Shown here: one piece after another, positions 35,295 to 47,200 of the stretch
How positions within the stretch are numbered: the stretch's first letter is position 1
Layout: every line of letters starts with the position of its first letter
NCBI RefSeq assembly: GCF_000471905.2
Contig: NW_006499705.1
Coordinates: 1,594,403-1,658,402 of the forward strand
Source: Amborella trichopoda
Taxonomy: Eukaryota > Streptophyta > Magnoliopsida > Amborellales > Amborellaceae
Direction of reading: 5' to 3'
Length of the DNA stretch: 64,000 nucleotides
Program-made: the position numbers and the translations under genes
Notes under the pieces: generated by a model
Told to the model about the DNA's origin: nothing
The model's input: the letters and a program-made list of their open reading frames with translations, nothing else
The model's database searches: none

Positions 35295-38200
35295 ATGGAA
35301 GAGAGATTGCAATCTCCTGCAACTTCAACCCCTTCATTTCCTCTCTCTCATTCTCAACGGGAAGAATTGGCAGAGTTAGAGAGAGAACCGGGAGAGAGGG
35401 AGCGGCCTTCTGGAAAAGCAACCACTTTGTTCCCTCTCTCTCACCCTCAACCTATTAATAGGAGCTCTCACCTCCAGCAATGGCTTTCCAGTTCGAGTTT
35501 CACTGTTGATGTTGCGTCCTTGCCAGAAGTTGCAACTTCTGGCCGCCAATTAGGGCACGAAGATGCAGCGAGTTTAGGGAGAGAAAGCGAGGAAGAGAGA
35601 GAACAGCCTTCTTCGACAAAATCCCCTTTGTTTCCTCTCTCTCATCATCAACCAGTTAGTACTTCCCATCACCGGAAATGGCTCTCCAATTCCAGTTTCA
35701 CAGTAGATGTTGCTTCCTTGCCAGAAATAGCAACTTCTGACTATGAATTAGGGCATGAAGATGGTGAAGAATTATCACCTGAGAAACCTTATTATGGAAT
35801 TTTGGATTCTCCAGCTTCAGAGTCAAGCAAAGGCTTGCGTGAAATGAAGAAGAGGAAGAGAAAGAAACGTAAGCGGAACAGAGAAGTGGAGGAAGATTAC
35901 TCAGGGAAATCTAGGGTTAGAGTTTTGTCAGGCTCTGGGTCTAAGTTGAAGAAGGATTACTATTTTGATACTCGTGGTGATCGTGACAATTTGGCTTTTG
36001 GAAGTCTTTACAAGTATGTGTTTTTTCTTCTTCAAACTCCTTAGTTTTTTAGCTTAAGCCCATTTTTTAAACTGAAAATTGCACTCCTCAATTCATTTTT
36101 AGGCTTTCTTTTTTTAACCTGAATAGCATTTAAATTTTGTATTTTTTAATAGAAAGACGACCAAATCAAGCTCAATTTCATTTGGTGTGAAAGAATTTTT
36201 CATTGAAGGCTGAAACATTTACTGAGTAACAAAAAAGAGCTGAGCTATTCAGCCTTCATGTGTACTTTCGGGCTTTTGGATGCTAAGTTCTATAGTTGTC
36301 AAGTATTTCAATTGAGACACATGCATGATGACTTCACATTCTTTCACACTTTTTCGTTGCTAAACATGATTTACATTTACCCAACAACTTACCCTGCAAT
36401 ACATGATAGAGGTTTTCCCCATTATGTCTTACAAGGACATATGAATTTGTCTCTTCATTGATGTTGGATACATTGAGTGAATCAGAACGTAATGGAAGCA
36501 CAAAATAGAAGGATTGGATATAGGTGACATAACTTTTTCGATTTTGATTACCCTCTTGTGGTTGGTACCCATCTCGTGCTATCTCTCTTCCTTTCCCTTG
36601 TGGTGTCTCCAAGTTGAGAGTTCAATGCCCACAACCACAGGTCGACTTTTAATTACGAGAGCTAAAACCACAATTTACATAGATGGATATGGAGACCAAC
36701 GGAGACTTCTCGTCCATCCGCCAAATTTGGGTGGTACTTGTCTCATTCTAGGATTTTCAGGGAGACATGAAACGAAAAAGGAGAGAGAAAAAAGTAGGGA
36801 TCTCATTATTGATAGTAAGCAAGCAATAGTTGTGTTGCTAGTTGGCTATAAACAAAGAAAATCATCAGTTTGGTTGTTGTCTTGGTCTTTAAGGTTGGGA
36901 TCGAGATCCCAAATAACAGGAATCGAGATCCCTGACAGTGGGGTTCGAGATCCCAAAATTTAAAAATAGAGATCCCTGAGAGATCCGTTTCGGGAGCGAC
37001 AAAATCGAGATCCTTGAAGGGATCGCCTACCAAAGTAGGGGCTCCTGGTAACCATGGAGAAAAGTGGAAAGTGGAAAGGTCTTTTGGATGACATGTGAGG
37101 CCTTCTTTTTCTCCCAAAAGAATCTTCTTACTTTTCTCTCTCGAAAAATCTCCTTACATAGAAGATTCCTTTGTCTCTCCTAGGTGGATATGTTTTCCAA
37201 CTTCGATCAGATTCTTCATAGTTAACATTATCTTTAAAACTATTGTCTTATCACATGGGATTCCATCTTTCTTTATGCAACTTGGATAATATATCAAATA
37301 CTAATTGGATCCTCCGCCCTTAGGGTTGGACCCAAAAACAACACATCCAAGGTTATGAGTTTGAAGAGGGTGACTAGTGTTGAAAGTAAAAGGAATAAGC
37401 TTTATTGTATTTGATGGGAAAAACTGTCATTATCTTTTGTTTAGTCGTTAGTTGTCTTATTTCTTTAAATAAGGGCAATATTGTTCTTAGTTGTTATAAA
37501 TAAGGAGGTCACTAGAGTGCTCTACCCCTCTCTTCCCCTCTTTATCTCTCTATCTCTCACCCACCTCTCTCTTCCTTCTTCGTCTTTATTTTCTCTCTGC
37601 TCTTTCTCTCTCTAGATCCTATCTAATTGTCTTATTCTCGATTTTAATTTCAACTTGGTAGTAGAGCAAGAAGTAAAAAAGGTCAATCTTGAAAAGGTGA
37701 GCAGGAACTGTGTTTAGGGCTGATGTCATCCTTGGGTTTGGGTGATGTCATCATGCCCTAAGACGCCAAACTTTTTTCTCCAACAGTAACTGTGTCAATG
37801 GAGGTGAGTGTTTTTTCTAGTTTTTTTATATGATTTTGGATGCCGATCAAGTATTTATTAGAAAAACCTAGTTTTTAGATGGATTAGAGTTTGTATACCC
37901 CAATCAAAGAAATACTATTCGTGTTGTTTCTTGATGTTTTTCTAGAAAAAAAGGAGTGTGATCAGATTTGAGGGTGTAACCAGATATGTAAAATTTTTTA
38001 TTTGAAGAGATCAAAGGGTGTAACTTGATCCTAATTGTTGATTAAGATTTGAGGGTATAACCAAATCTTAACTATAGTGGAAAATGTCTTAACATGCATT
38101 AAATGTGGAGTCTTCTAGACCCCAAATCACCATAGTTAGAGTTGTGTCAGTTAGACTATTTCTGGGTGGAAGAAAAAACTGTGATACATTGACGGTCGTG

Positions 38201-41200
38201 TAGAAAAAACTAGACCTAAAGGATGCTAAATATGCAGATTGGGACGCTGAAGATATGGTTATTCTGGATTGGTTTCTATTTTCTATTTAGCCTAATATGA
38301 TTCGATCCTATATTAACTGCAATACCTCTAAGGAAATATGGGATGTAGTTTCTGAGTCATATTTCCAAAAGAAAATGTTGCAAGGGTTTATGGATTGGAG
38401 CAACAAATGTGTGATTTTAAACTGGGTGACTTGTCATTGGGAGACTATTATGCTCATCTACGTGGTTTTGGGATGAATTAAGCCAACATCAATACATACA
38501 ATGTTCTTCTTGTGCAAAAAAACAGAGAGAGATTTGAACAAAGGAAGAATTTGATCTTTTGAAAGGAGTTAATGGAGAGTATGAAACAATTAGGGTGAAT
38601 GTTCTCGGTGGTGAGACTTTACCATCACGTAGTTCTATTATCTCCCTTCTTTAGCATGAAGAAACTCGTCGCAAGATAATGACAATGTCTATGGGTGAAA
38701 CTGAAAGATCTACCCTATTCACAAGTTCTATTGGTAATTGAGGTGGAGAACTTTTTGGGAGCCTGGTGGAGGCCGGGGTGAAAACCCCACATCTGATGAG
38801 AACGACAAATTTAAGTGCACCCACTGTGGATTATTGACTCTGGAGCAGCTGAACAGCTGACTGGTAGGACTGATTTTTTTTTCCTCTTATATCCCTTGTT
38901 CTAGTCATAAATCTGTTAAAATAGCAGATGGTTCTCTTATTCCAGTCAAGGGAAATGGAACTATAAATATTACTCGTTATGTTAACTTGTCATCCATCTT
39001 GTATGTTCCCAATCTTTCTAGTAACCTCCTATCAATTAATAATCTCACAAAGACCCTAACTATAATATAACCGCTCTCCCTTCTCACGGTGTATTCCAGA
39101 ACTTATGTCAGAGAAAATATTTGGGCATGGTTGTGAACATGGAGGGTTGTACTTTTTGGAGACTCTTGATCGTGCCTTGACCAGTGTTTTAAAAAGCAGA
39201 AGCTGGTTGTCCCTCAGTGCCCGCCCAGGGGCAGAAATGCCTCTTGTTGAGGGTATTTTTTGGTCTCTTTTTTTAATACTAAAGGGCAAAATTGTGGGTT
39301 TTAGATTCATTTGAAACCTAAACCCCATTAGAGCTTATTTTAGAGAGAGAAAAACCCCAAAAAACTAGTTTTTTTGGTGATTTCCATAGGATCGAAGTTC
39401 TCAGAGTTATGAGAAATTGATCTAAGCATCACCCGTTGATATTAGATTAAGTGGACTATCAAACTATGGACTTATGGACTATGGAGGAGTGTGTGTTATG
39501 TGGACTTGTGTATTAGACATTTGATGTGCTCTACATCCCTAACTCTTATGTGTTATACAATTATACTTATACTGTTACATTATAGAGATATTTTTCTTTC
39601 TACTGGGCTGCCCAAGTTCTGGTTGCTTGCCTAGGCCCTAGGCGGCTTGGACCCCCCCGGTCGCCTAGGTGCCGCCTAGCGTTTTTTGAAACACTGGCCT
39701 TGACTTCTGCAGCCACATCTTCAATTGCTAGTAAAGAAATAGTGTTTTTGTGACACACCTGACTTGGTCATGCATCGTCTTTTATGTTGCATTTTATATT
39801 TTCTAAAATGTTTGAGTCTCTAAGTCGAGTTCAATTGCAATGTGACATTTGTGAGTTGTCAAAATATTGTACAACTTCATTTCCTATTGGTATAAATGAA
39901 AAGAGTGATGTTCCTTTCTCTCTTATACAATCTGATATACATGGTTTTGCTCCAGTTGCATCTGCGTTTAGATTTTGTTTCTTTGTACATTTGTTGATGG
40001 TTGTTCTATACTTACAACTGTCAATCTAATGAAACACAAAGATGAAGTCGCTAAGGTATTCTAAATCGATCACAAAATGGTTGAAACTCAATATGATGCA
40101 CAAATTAAAGTGTTACGCTTTGACTAGGTGGGTGAGTATGTGTAAAACAAACTCAGAGATTATCTTCTTGATCAAGGGATTGAGTTCCAAACAATATGTT
40201 CATGCACATCTCAACATAATGGTGCAAATGAGAGAAAAATAGACACTTGTTGGAAGTTACCTGAGCTCTTTTATTCGGAATGAAAGTTTCAAAAATTTTC
40301 TAGTCTGAAGGAGTTCGCCCTTGCTGCCTTTTTAATACATCGCATGGTTTTAAAATGTGGCATGCTGTGGGCTTCGCATTAGAACTGACGGCATATGCGC
40401 TTTTGACCTATGCGGCTGCATATGCGCTGCATCAGGCCGCATCGTAGTTGCATCCCGCATCACACCGCATCCCCTTTCGTCGAAAGTTTTTTCAATTTTG
40501 CCCCTTAGGGAGGGGCAAAATGGTCTTTTTGATCATCCATAAATGGGGGAAATTGTTTGGGGGGGTATTGAACCCCTTAAATGATGACTTCCAGCCACTT
40601 TTGTGGCCTTTTTTGCATTAAATCGAAGGAAAAAAAAATTTGACGGAAATCTTTTTTTCATTCAAATCTTCGATTTGGCGGTTGTTTGATACTTGGATGT
40701 TGATTTGATGCTTTTGATTGTTAACTTGGGGATGTTATGGTGAATTTGTGATAAGAAATCAGGGGTTTTAGAGGCCGTGAATTTGTGCTTGATGGTTGTG
40801 CTGTTGCGCTTATGGTTGTTGATTGTTGAATGTTTTATGAAGCTAGTTTCAAGTTTCTAGTTTCTATCAGGGGATAGTGGATAATTGGATACAGAATCTC
40901 CGACAACTAATAATTTTGAAGTTAATCATTAAACTAAAATAGCTACTATCACCTCCATATTATTTTCTATGCATTAGCCTATTTTTGTAGATTTTTTAAA
41001 AAAAATATACATTTATTGACCGCATCGTCGCGATGCACCCACATCGAGCCGCCTCGGTCCCCCCTCCACTTTTGGCTGCATCCCGTATTTTAGAACACTG
41101 ATACATCGTATGCCTTCTCATGTTCTTGAGGGAAAATCTCCTGCTAAAATTGTTCATCCTAATGCACTCATGTTCCTCGTACCTCCCATGGCTTTTGGCC

Positions 41201-44200
41201 GCATCCCGTATTTTAAAACACTGATACATCGTATGCCTTCTCATGTTCTTGAGGGAAAATCTCTTGCTAAAATTGTTCATCCTAATGCACTCATGTTCCT
41301 TGTACCTCCCATGATGTTTGTTTGTGTATGTTTTGTCCACCTCCTTGGTCCAAAGAGAGTAAAGCTTGATGCTAAAGCTGCCGATTGTATTCTTCTGGGG
41401 TGTCCATCTCATCAAAAGGGGTACAAGCACTATGATCCTATTACCACGGTCTGCTATGTCTCCATGGATGTTACTTTTTTTGAATTTGTTCCATACTTCT
41501 CTTCTACAGGTTATGAGTGCTCTTTTCAGGGCGAGAATAAAATACAGCTTAGTGAAGGGAGCGCATCAGTTGTTCCCCTTCCTATTCCCGTACCACTTTT
41601 ACCTGAAGAGTGGTTTATCTGATGGTTTATCTTGAAGGAATGGTGTGCATTCAGAGAAGGAGTTGAAGACGTATACCAGGAGGAAGATAATGGTACAACC
41701 CAAAGCTCTAAGCGACCATACCTCGAATGCTAACCCGGAATTAGGAATTGTTCCTGATGTAGCAACTCTTTCACCCTCTTAGATAGTTCTAATTTGGACT
41801 TCCCTATTGCTATTCGTAAAGGTACATGTTGCTGCACTTAGCATCCAACAGAAAACTTCATATCTTATAATTTTGTGTCTACCTCTCATCGTGCCTTCAT
41901 ATCTGCTCTGTCTTCTAGTAGAATACCTTTCAGTGCTGAAGAAGCACTTCCACAACCTCAATGGAAAGCTGCCATGAGTTACAAGATGTGAGCACTTTAG
42001 CGGAATAATACATGGGAAATCACCAACCTTCCAAAAGGGAAGAAGATTGTAGGATGTAGGTGGATATTCACTATGCAATACAAAGTTGATGGTACTATTG
42101 AAAGGTACAAAGCAAGATTGGTTTACAAAAGGATTTACCCAGACTTCTGGTGTAGACTACCACGATACTTTTTCTCTTGTGGCAAAGTTGAGCACTTTGA
42201 GGATCATTCTTTCACAACCTGCTAATAAATCATGGCCACTTCATTAGTTAGATGTTAATAATGCACTCTTACATAGAGACATCCAAGAAGAAATCTTTAT
42301 GGCCATGCCTCTTGGTTTTCAAATTAAAGGGGAGACAAAAGGTTTGCAAGTTAAAGAAAGCGATTTATGGACTTAAACAGTCTCCTAGAGCATGGTTTAA
42401 AACATTAAATGAGGCGTTGCTGAAATTTGGATTCAAAAGGAGTCAAGATGTTCATACACTATTTGTGACAAAGAATACTGCTGGAATTACTGCCTTGATA
42501 GTGTATGTTGATGATATTGTTGTGACAGGGGATAATGTGAAGGGCATTGAGGATCTTAAATCTTATTTAAGCAAGGTGTTTGATATCAAAGGTTTAGGAC
42601 CGCTTAAGTATTTTTGGGGAATTGAAGTGGCGAGATAAAAGAAAGGGATACTCATCTCTCAGAGAAAATTTGTGTTGGACTTGTTACAACAAATGAGGTG
42701 TTGGGATCTAGACCTGCTGATACTCAAGTCAATGATAAACTTCATGATGAAAGGGGAGAGTTACTCAAAGATCCTAATCAGTATCAATACGAATAGTGGG
42801 GCAACCTTATTTACCTTACATTATGTCAGCCAGACATCTCTCTTATGCAGTTAGCGTTGTTAGCTAATTTATTCATGCACCACATAAATTGCACCTTGAT
42901 GTAGTTTATAAAATATTAAGATATTTCAAGTCTGCACAAGGGAAAGGGATATTATTCTCCAGTCAATGGCAGAGGAGGCGAAGCTCGTTGCCTCCACTGG
43001 CTTTGTTCATTGCTACTTGGATGTCTAATTGTCCACGCGGTAATGATAATATCTTGTACCTGAACCGGTGGCTCACTTTTTTTTAAGTAATGGGGAAGAG
43101 GACCGAAACATGCCACTGAAAAACTCTACTAAGACAAAAATGGGCTGTCAAGACCGTAGAGGAGGTAGGATGGTCAGTTGGTCGTATCTAGTATAGATCG
43201 TACATAGACGATAGTTGGAGTCGACGGCTCTCCTAGGGTTACCTCATTTGCGATTCCTGGGGAAGAGGATCAAGTTAGCCCTTGCGAGCAGCTTGATGCA
43301 CTATCTCCCTTCGCCCCTTTGAGCGAAATGTGGCAAAAGGAAGAAAAATCCATGGGCTGACCCAATCATCTCCACCCCGTAGGAACTACGAGATCACCCC
43401 AAGGATACCTTCAGCATCCAGGGTCACAAACCGACCATATGACATTCTGATGTTGCAGTTTACACAGATGTTGATTGGGCTGGTTGCCAACTTGATAAAA
43501 GATCCACAACTGGTTATTGCACCTTTGTTTTGGGAAACCCGGTTACATGGAAGAGCAAGAAACAAAATGTGGTGACAAAATCGAGTGCTGAAGCAAAATA
43601 CAAGGAAATGGCTCATGTTACATGTGAAATAATGTGGATAAAAAGTGTTCTTTTTGATTTGGGGGTTAGAGTTAAGCTTCCTTGACCCTATATTGTGACA
43701 ATGAAGCAACCTTCATATTGTAGAAAATCACAAGCAAGCTGAATCTGATTGATATCTATACACCAGTTTGAGGGGGCTTGTTTGAAATAAAAGGAACAAG
43801 TTTTATTGTATGTAATTGGCAGAACTATCATATATCTTTTGTTTAGTCCTTATTTGTCTTATTTCTCTAAATAAGGCCAATATTGTCCATAAATTGTAAT
43901 TAGATTATTACTTAATATAAATAAGAGGGTTATAAGTCACTAAAGTGCTCTACGCCACTCTCTTCCCCGCTTTATCTCTCTACCTCTCGCACACCTCTCT
44001 CTCTCTCTCTCTCTCTCTCCTCCCCCCCCCCCTTTCCCCCTTCTTATTCTCTCAGTAGATCCTATGAAGTTGGATCTCGCGAAGTGGACTTCATTGAGTT
44101 GAAGTGTGCAAACATGAGCTCTTGAATTACTTTAGATCTATATGAGATGGTTGGATCTCAGAAAGAAGAATGATAAGGAGATTTTTCCGCTGGAGGATGA

Positions 44201-47200
44201 TAGTGGGAGTTTTCCCATGGTTGTCGAGGACAATAGAAGTGAACCATCATTGATTTCTAACCCTTGTAGGAGTGCATTATGCAGAGTGCCCGCCAGATAT
44301 TTTGAGATTGAAGAGATGTCGGCAGAAAAAAAGAAAACAATGGGTGAGAGATTATACCCTCTCTTCGAGTCTGCAAGGGAATCCACCCCCAACGAGAGAA
44401 TATATCCTCTTTTAGGGTCGGCAAAGGAGTCTTCCCCTGCAAGGGAATCCACCCCCAACGAGAGAATATACCCCCTCTCAGGGTCTGCTAGGGAGTCTAC
44501 CCCAAAAACGATATTTTTACAAGATCAATTTACTCAATTCTGAATCTTTGATCATTTTCTTATCTGTTTACAATGATGGACCTCTTCCCTTTAAATAGAC
44601 TTCAAATAAAATAAATAAATAATTAAAAAAGAATCCCAAATAAAATAAAATCTCTCTCTCTCTCTAAAAATTATGTACTTTCTCTCAATATCTTTTCCCT
44701 ATTTTCTCTCTCAATCTCTTTTCCCTATTTCCTCTCTCAATCTCTTTTCCCTTTTTCCTCTCTCCTCTCTATTTTCTCTCTCACCTTTTCTCTCTCTCAC
44801 GTGCCATCCCTATTTTCTCTCGTTCTAACTTCGACATTAGAGTAAAAATTAACTACCACATATTAATTCCTAAATCAAAGATATTTACTTATTCCCTAAA
44901 CTAAAAAGATAGACCTCACCAAAACAAATCACACACCCAACTAGGCCCTTGTAACTTATCTCTTCCTATCCCTAATTAAAAATAAAAAATAAATAAACTC
45001 TAATTTTTATTTGCATCATTCTCCTTGGGTTGGGAGAATCTCGACCTCGAGCTTGAAGCCAATCACCACCCTCTAATAATTGGTGATGTAATCCCACCAT
45101 GCGCCTTGGCACATTTCTTCAATTTCTTCAGACTCACATGGTAGGATTTCGAATATTTCATCATACATATCTTCTTCTTCATATTTGATTTTCAAACTTT
45201 CTTCTTTTTTTTACACAATTGATATTCAAAATTTCTTGCACATAGGCATCGCCTTTTATATTGAGATCTACCTCTTCATGTTCTTCTTCCTCTTGTTCCA
45301 ATTGTAATCTAAGAAATACATCTCGTATACATTTTTCTACTACTTTGCTAATACTCTTTGCTAGGTCTTCTTTGATTCTCTCAAATATTTGATCCAATTA
45401 CTGAAACCGCTAATTGATGTCACAAACTTCGTTTCGAACATCTTCCATAATTAGATCACAAATCTCAAGGCTCTTCATAGATCTTAGGGCTTTGATACCA
45501 GCTGATGTCGAGAAAAAAAAAAAAATCATAAAAATAAAACAATGGGTGAGAGATTATACCCTCTCTCCGGGTCTGCAAGGAATCTACCCCAAACGAGAGA
45601 ATATACCGTCTCTCAAGGTCTCTAAGGAGTCCATCCCTGCAAGGAAATCCACCCCCAATGCGAGAATATACCCTCTCTCAGAGTCTGCAAGGGAGTCCAC
45701 CCCAAAAACGATATTTTCACAAGATTAATTTACTCAATTCTCAATCTTTGATCATTCTCTGATCGGTTTACAATGATGGACCTCTTCCCTTTAAATACAT
45801 TTCAAATAAAATAAATAAATAATTAAAAAAAGAATCCCAAATAAAATAAAATCTCTCTCTAAAAGTTTGTACTTTCTCTTTCTCTCAATCTCTTTTCCCT
45901 ATTTTCTGTCTCCTTATTTTCTCTCTCACATTTTCTCTCTCTTACATTCCATCCCTATATTCTCTCTTTCTAACTTCCACATTAGAGTAAAAGATAACTA
46001 CCACTTATATTTTCCTAAATCAAAAGATCTTTACTTGTTCCCTAAACTAAAAAGTTAGACCTTCCCAAAACAAATCATGCACCCAACTAGGCCCTCATAA
46101 CTTATCTCTTCCTATCCCTAATTAAAAATAAAAAATAAATAAACTTCAATTTTTGTTTGCACCATTTTGACATGCATCTCCATGATGAAGATGGGTTGGT
46201 TTAATGTCAGGATGCTTGCGACCCCTTATTGTAGGCATTTGGATTAGACGTATGGATTAGTTCCTCGAAGAAAACCAGAGTCTGGGAACTCGTAAATTTT
46301 CTACCAAGTGGAAAGGCCACAAGGAACAAGTGTGTCCTAAAACTTAAGAGAAAGGTCAATGGAACTATACACAAGTACAATGCCTTATTAGTGGCAGAAG
46401 GTTTCAAATAATTTAGAGCGTGGAATATGATGAAATATTCTCCCTGGCAGTGAGAATGATATCAATTCAATTGACATTTACCATTGTAGTGAGTTTAGAA
46501 CTTACCCATATGGTTGTTTAGATGACATTCCTTATCAAGGATCTGTCATCAAGGACAATGGGAGTTCTATGGATTTATCGTCATGAGTTTGTGAGATTCT
46601 AATGGCAAGAAAAGACAAGGAAACGATGAATGTTATCAAGGAGTGTTTGTCCTCCAGTTCTAATGTACAGGACATGGGCAAGGTGCATCATGTGCTCGAT
46701 GTTGAGATCAAGCACAATCATTCTAAGAGGCTCTTTAATTATGTCTTAAGTGACTTGTATTAGGAAAATATAAGAACGGTTTAGGATACGTGATTGTGAA
46801 CTCATCAATACTCATGTCAAGAGGGGTTCTATGCTTAGCTTGAATCTCTGTCCATAGATGTGGCTTATATAAGAAAATATGATCTTTGTACTCTATGTGG
46901 TGTACGGAAGTAGTCTTATGCATGCCATGTTGTGAACGTGATGGGCTGTACCATGGGACTTGTCAAGTTGCTACCAGAGCAATGTAGGTCCAGAACATTG
47001 GCAGATCATGAACAAGACATTCTGATATCTTTAGAGAACCGTGGACAATTCGTAGATCTTTCTAGGAAATTATCTCCCATTGTGCAGATAAAATAAGTGT
47101 GATTGGATTACTGACCTGGACAATTGATGGTAAACACCAGGATATCTCTTAACTACGGGAGTGGGTGCGATTTCTTTATGCAACAAGAAAGAGACACGCG

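Larger units (their letters stand above)
37690..43690 (+). pseudogene. Copia gag-pol, disrupted
   Basis: Readable pieces, in order. Gag is at about 38220-38700. A half zinc knuckle (FKCTHCG) runs straight into the protease motif WIIDSGAAEQLTG (38812-38860), so the second half of the knuckle is deleted. Protease continues to about 39060 (YVPNLSSNLLS). Integrase has CDICELSK and SFPIGI (39840-39900) and ends in LLGCPSHQKGYKHYDP near 41390-41440. Reverse transcriptase has KKAIYGLKQSPRAWF and the catalytic YVDD (about 42350-42520). RNase H has YTDVDWAGCQLDKRSTTGYC (about 43458-43520) and KSSAEAKYKEM. Stops and frameshifts are frequent. It is not functional. Confidence 0.85.
37378..44065 (+). mobile_element. 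Copia LTR retrotransposon, nested and decayed
   Basis: A 5' LTR (37378-37652), a primer site TGGTAGTAGAGC at 37656 (like the tRNA-Met site TGGTATCAGAGC), gag, protease, integrase, reverse transcriptase, RNase H, a purine tract (GAGGGGGC, about 43770-43776) and a 3' LTR from 43779. The protease-integrase-RT order marks Ty1/copia. Later hits are a hAT MITE (39182-39696), another (40343-41100), a 123-bp tandem duplication and plastid DNA (about 43012-43436). The 3' LTR loses similarity after 44065, so no target duplication could be checked against ACTAG at 37373-37377. Confidence 0.88.
44317..46161 (-). mobile_element. TRIM-like LTR element, antisense
   Basis: Two direct repeats, 44317-45015 and 45506-46161, share the start TGTCGR, the 'gggtgagagattatac' block, AT-rich middles and the end TTTGCA. 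Between them is only about 490 bp. Read on the minus strand, the primer site TGGTATCAAAGCC (45489-45501) follows the right repeat after five bases, and a purine tract (AAGGAGAATGA) precedes the left one. A minus-strand frame at 45179-45397 is acidic and has no known domain. The flanks AGAGA and CCATT do not match, so the target duplication is lost or the copy is recombined. Confidence 0.75.

Noticed and set aside
41110..41635. Host gene at 41.1-41.6 kb
   Set aside because: The sequence is copia integrase, and the long frame exists only because the duplication is 123 bp.
44317..44500. CRISPR-like array of short repeats
   Set aside because: The units are few, vary in length and spacing, and lie inside a plant LTR.
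44142..44543. 133-codon plus-strand gene
   Set aside because: It runs from unassigned DNA into the LTR of the antisense element, its second half is repeated LTR sequence (also near 45600), and no domain or splice context is seen.
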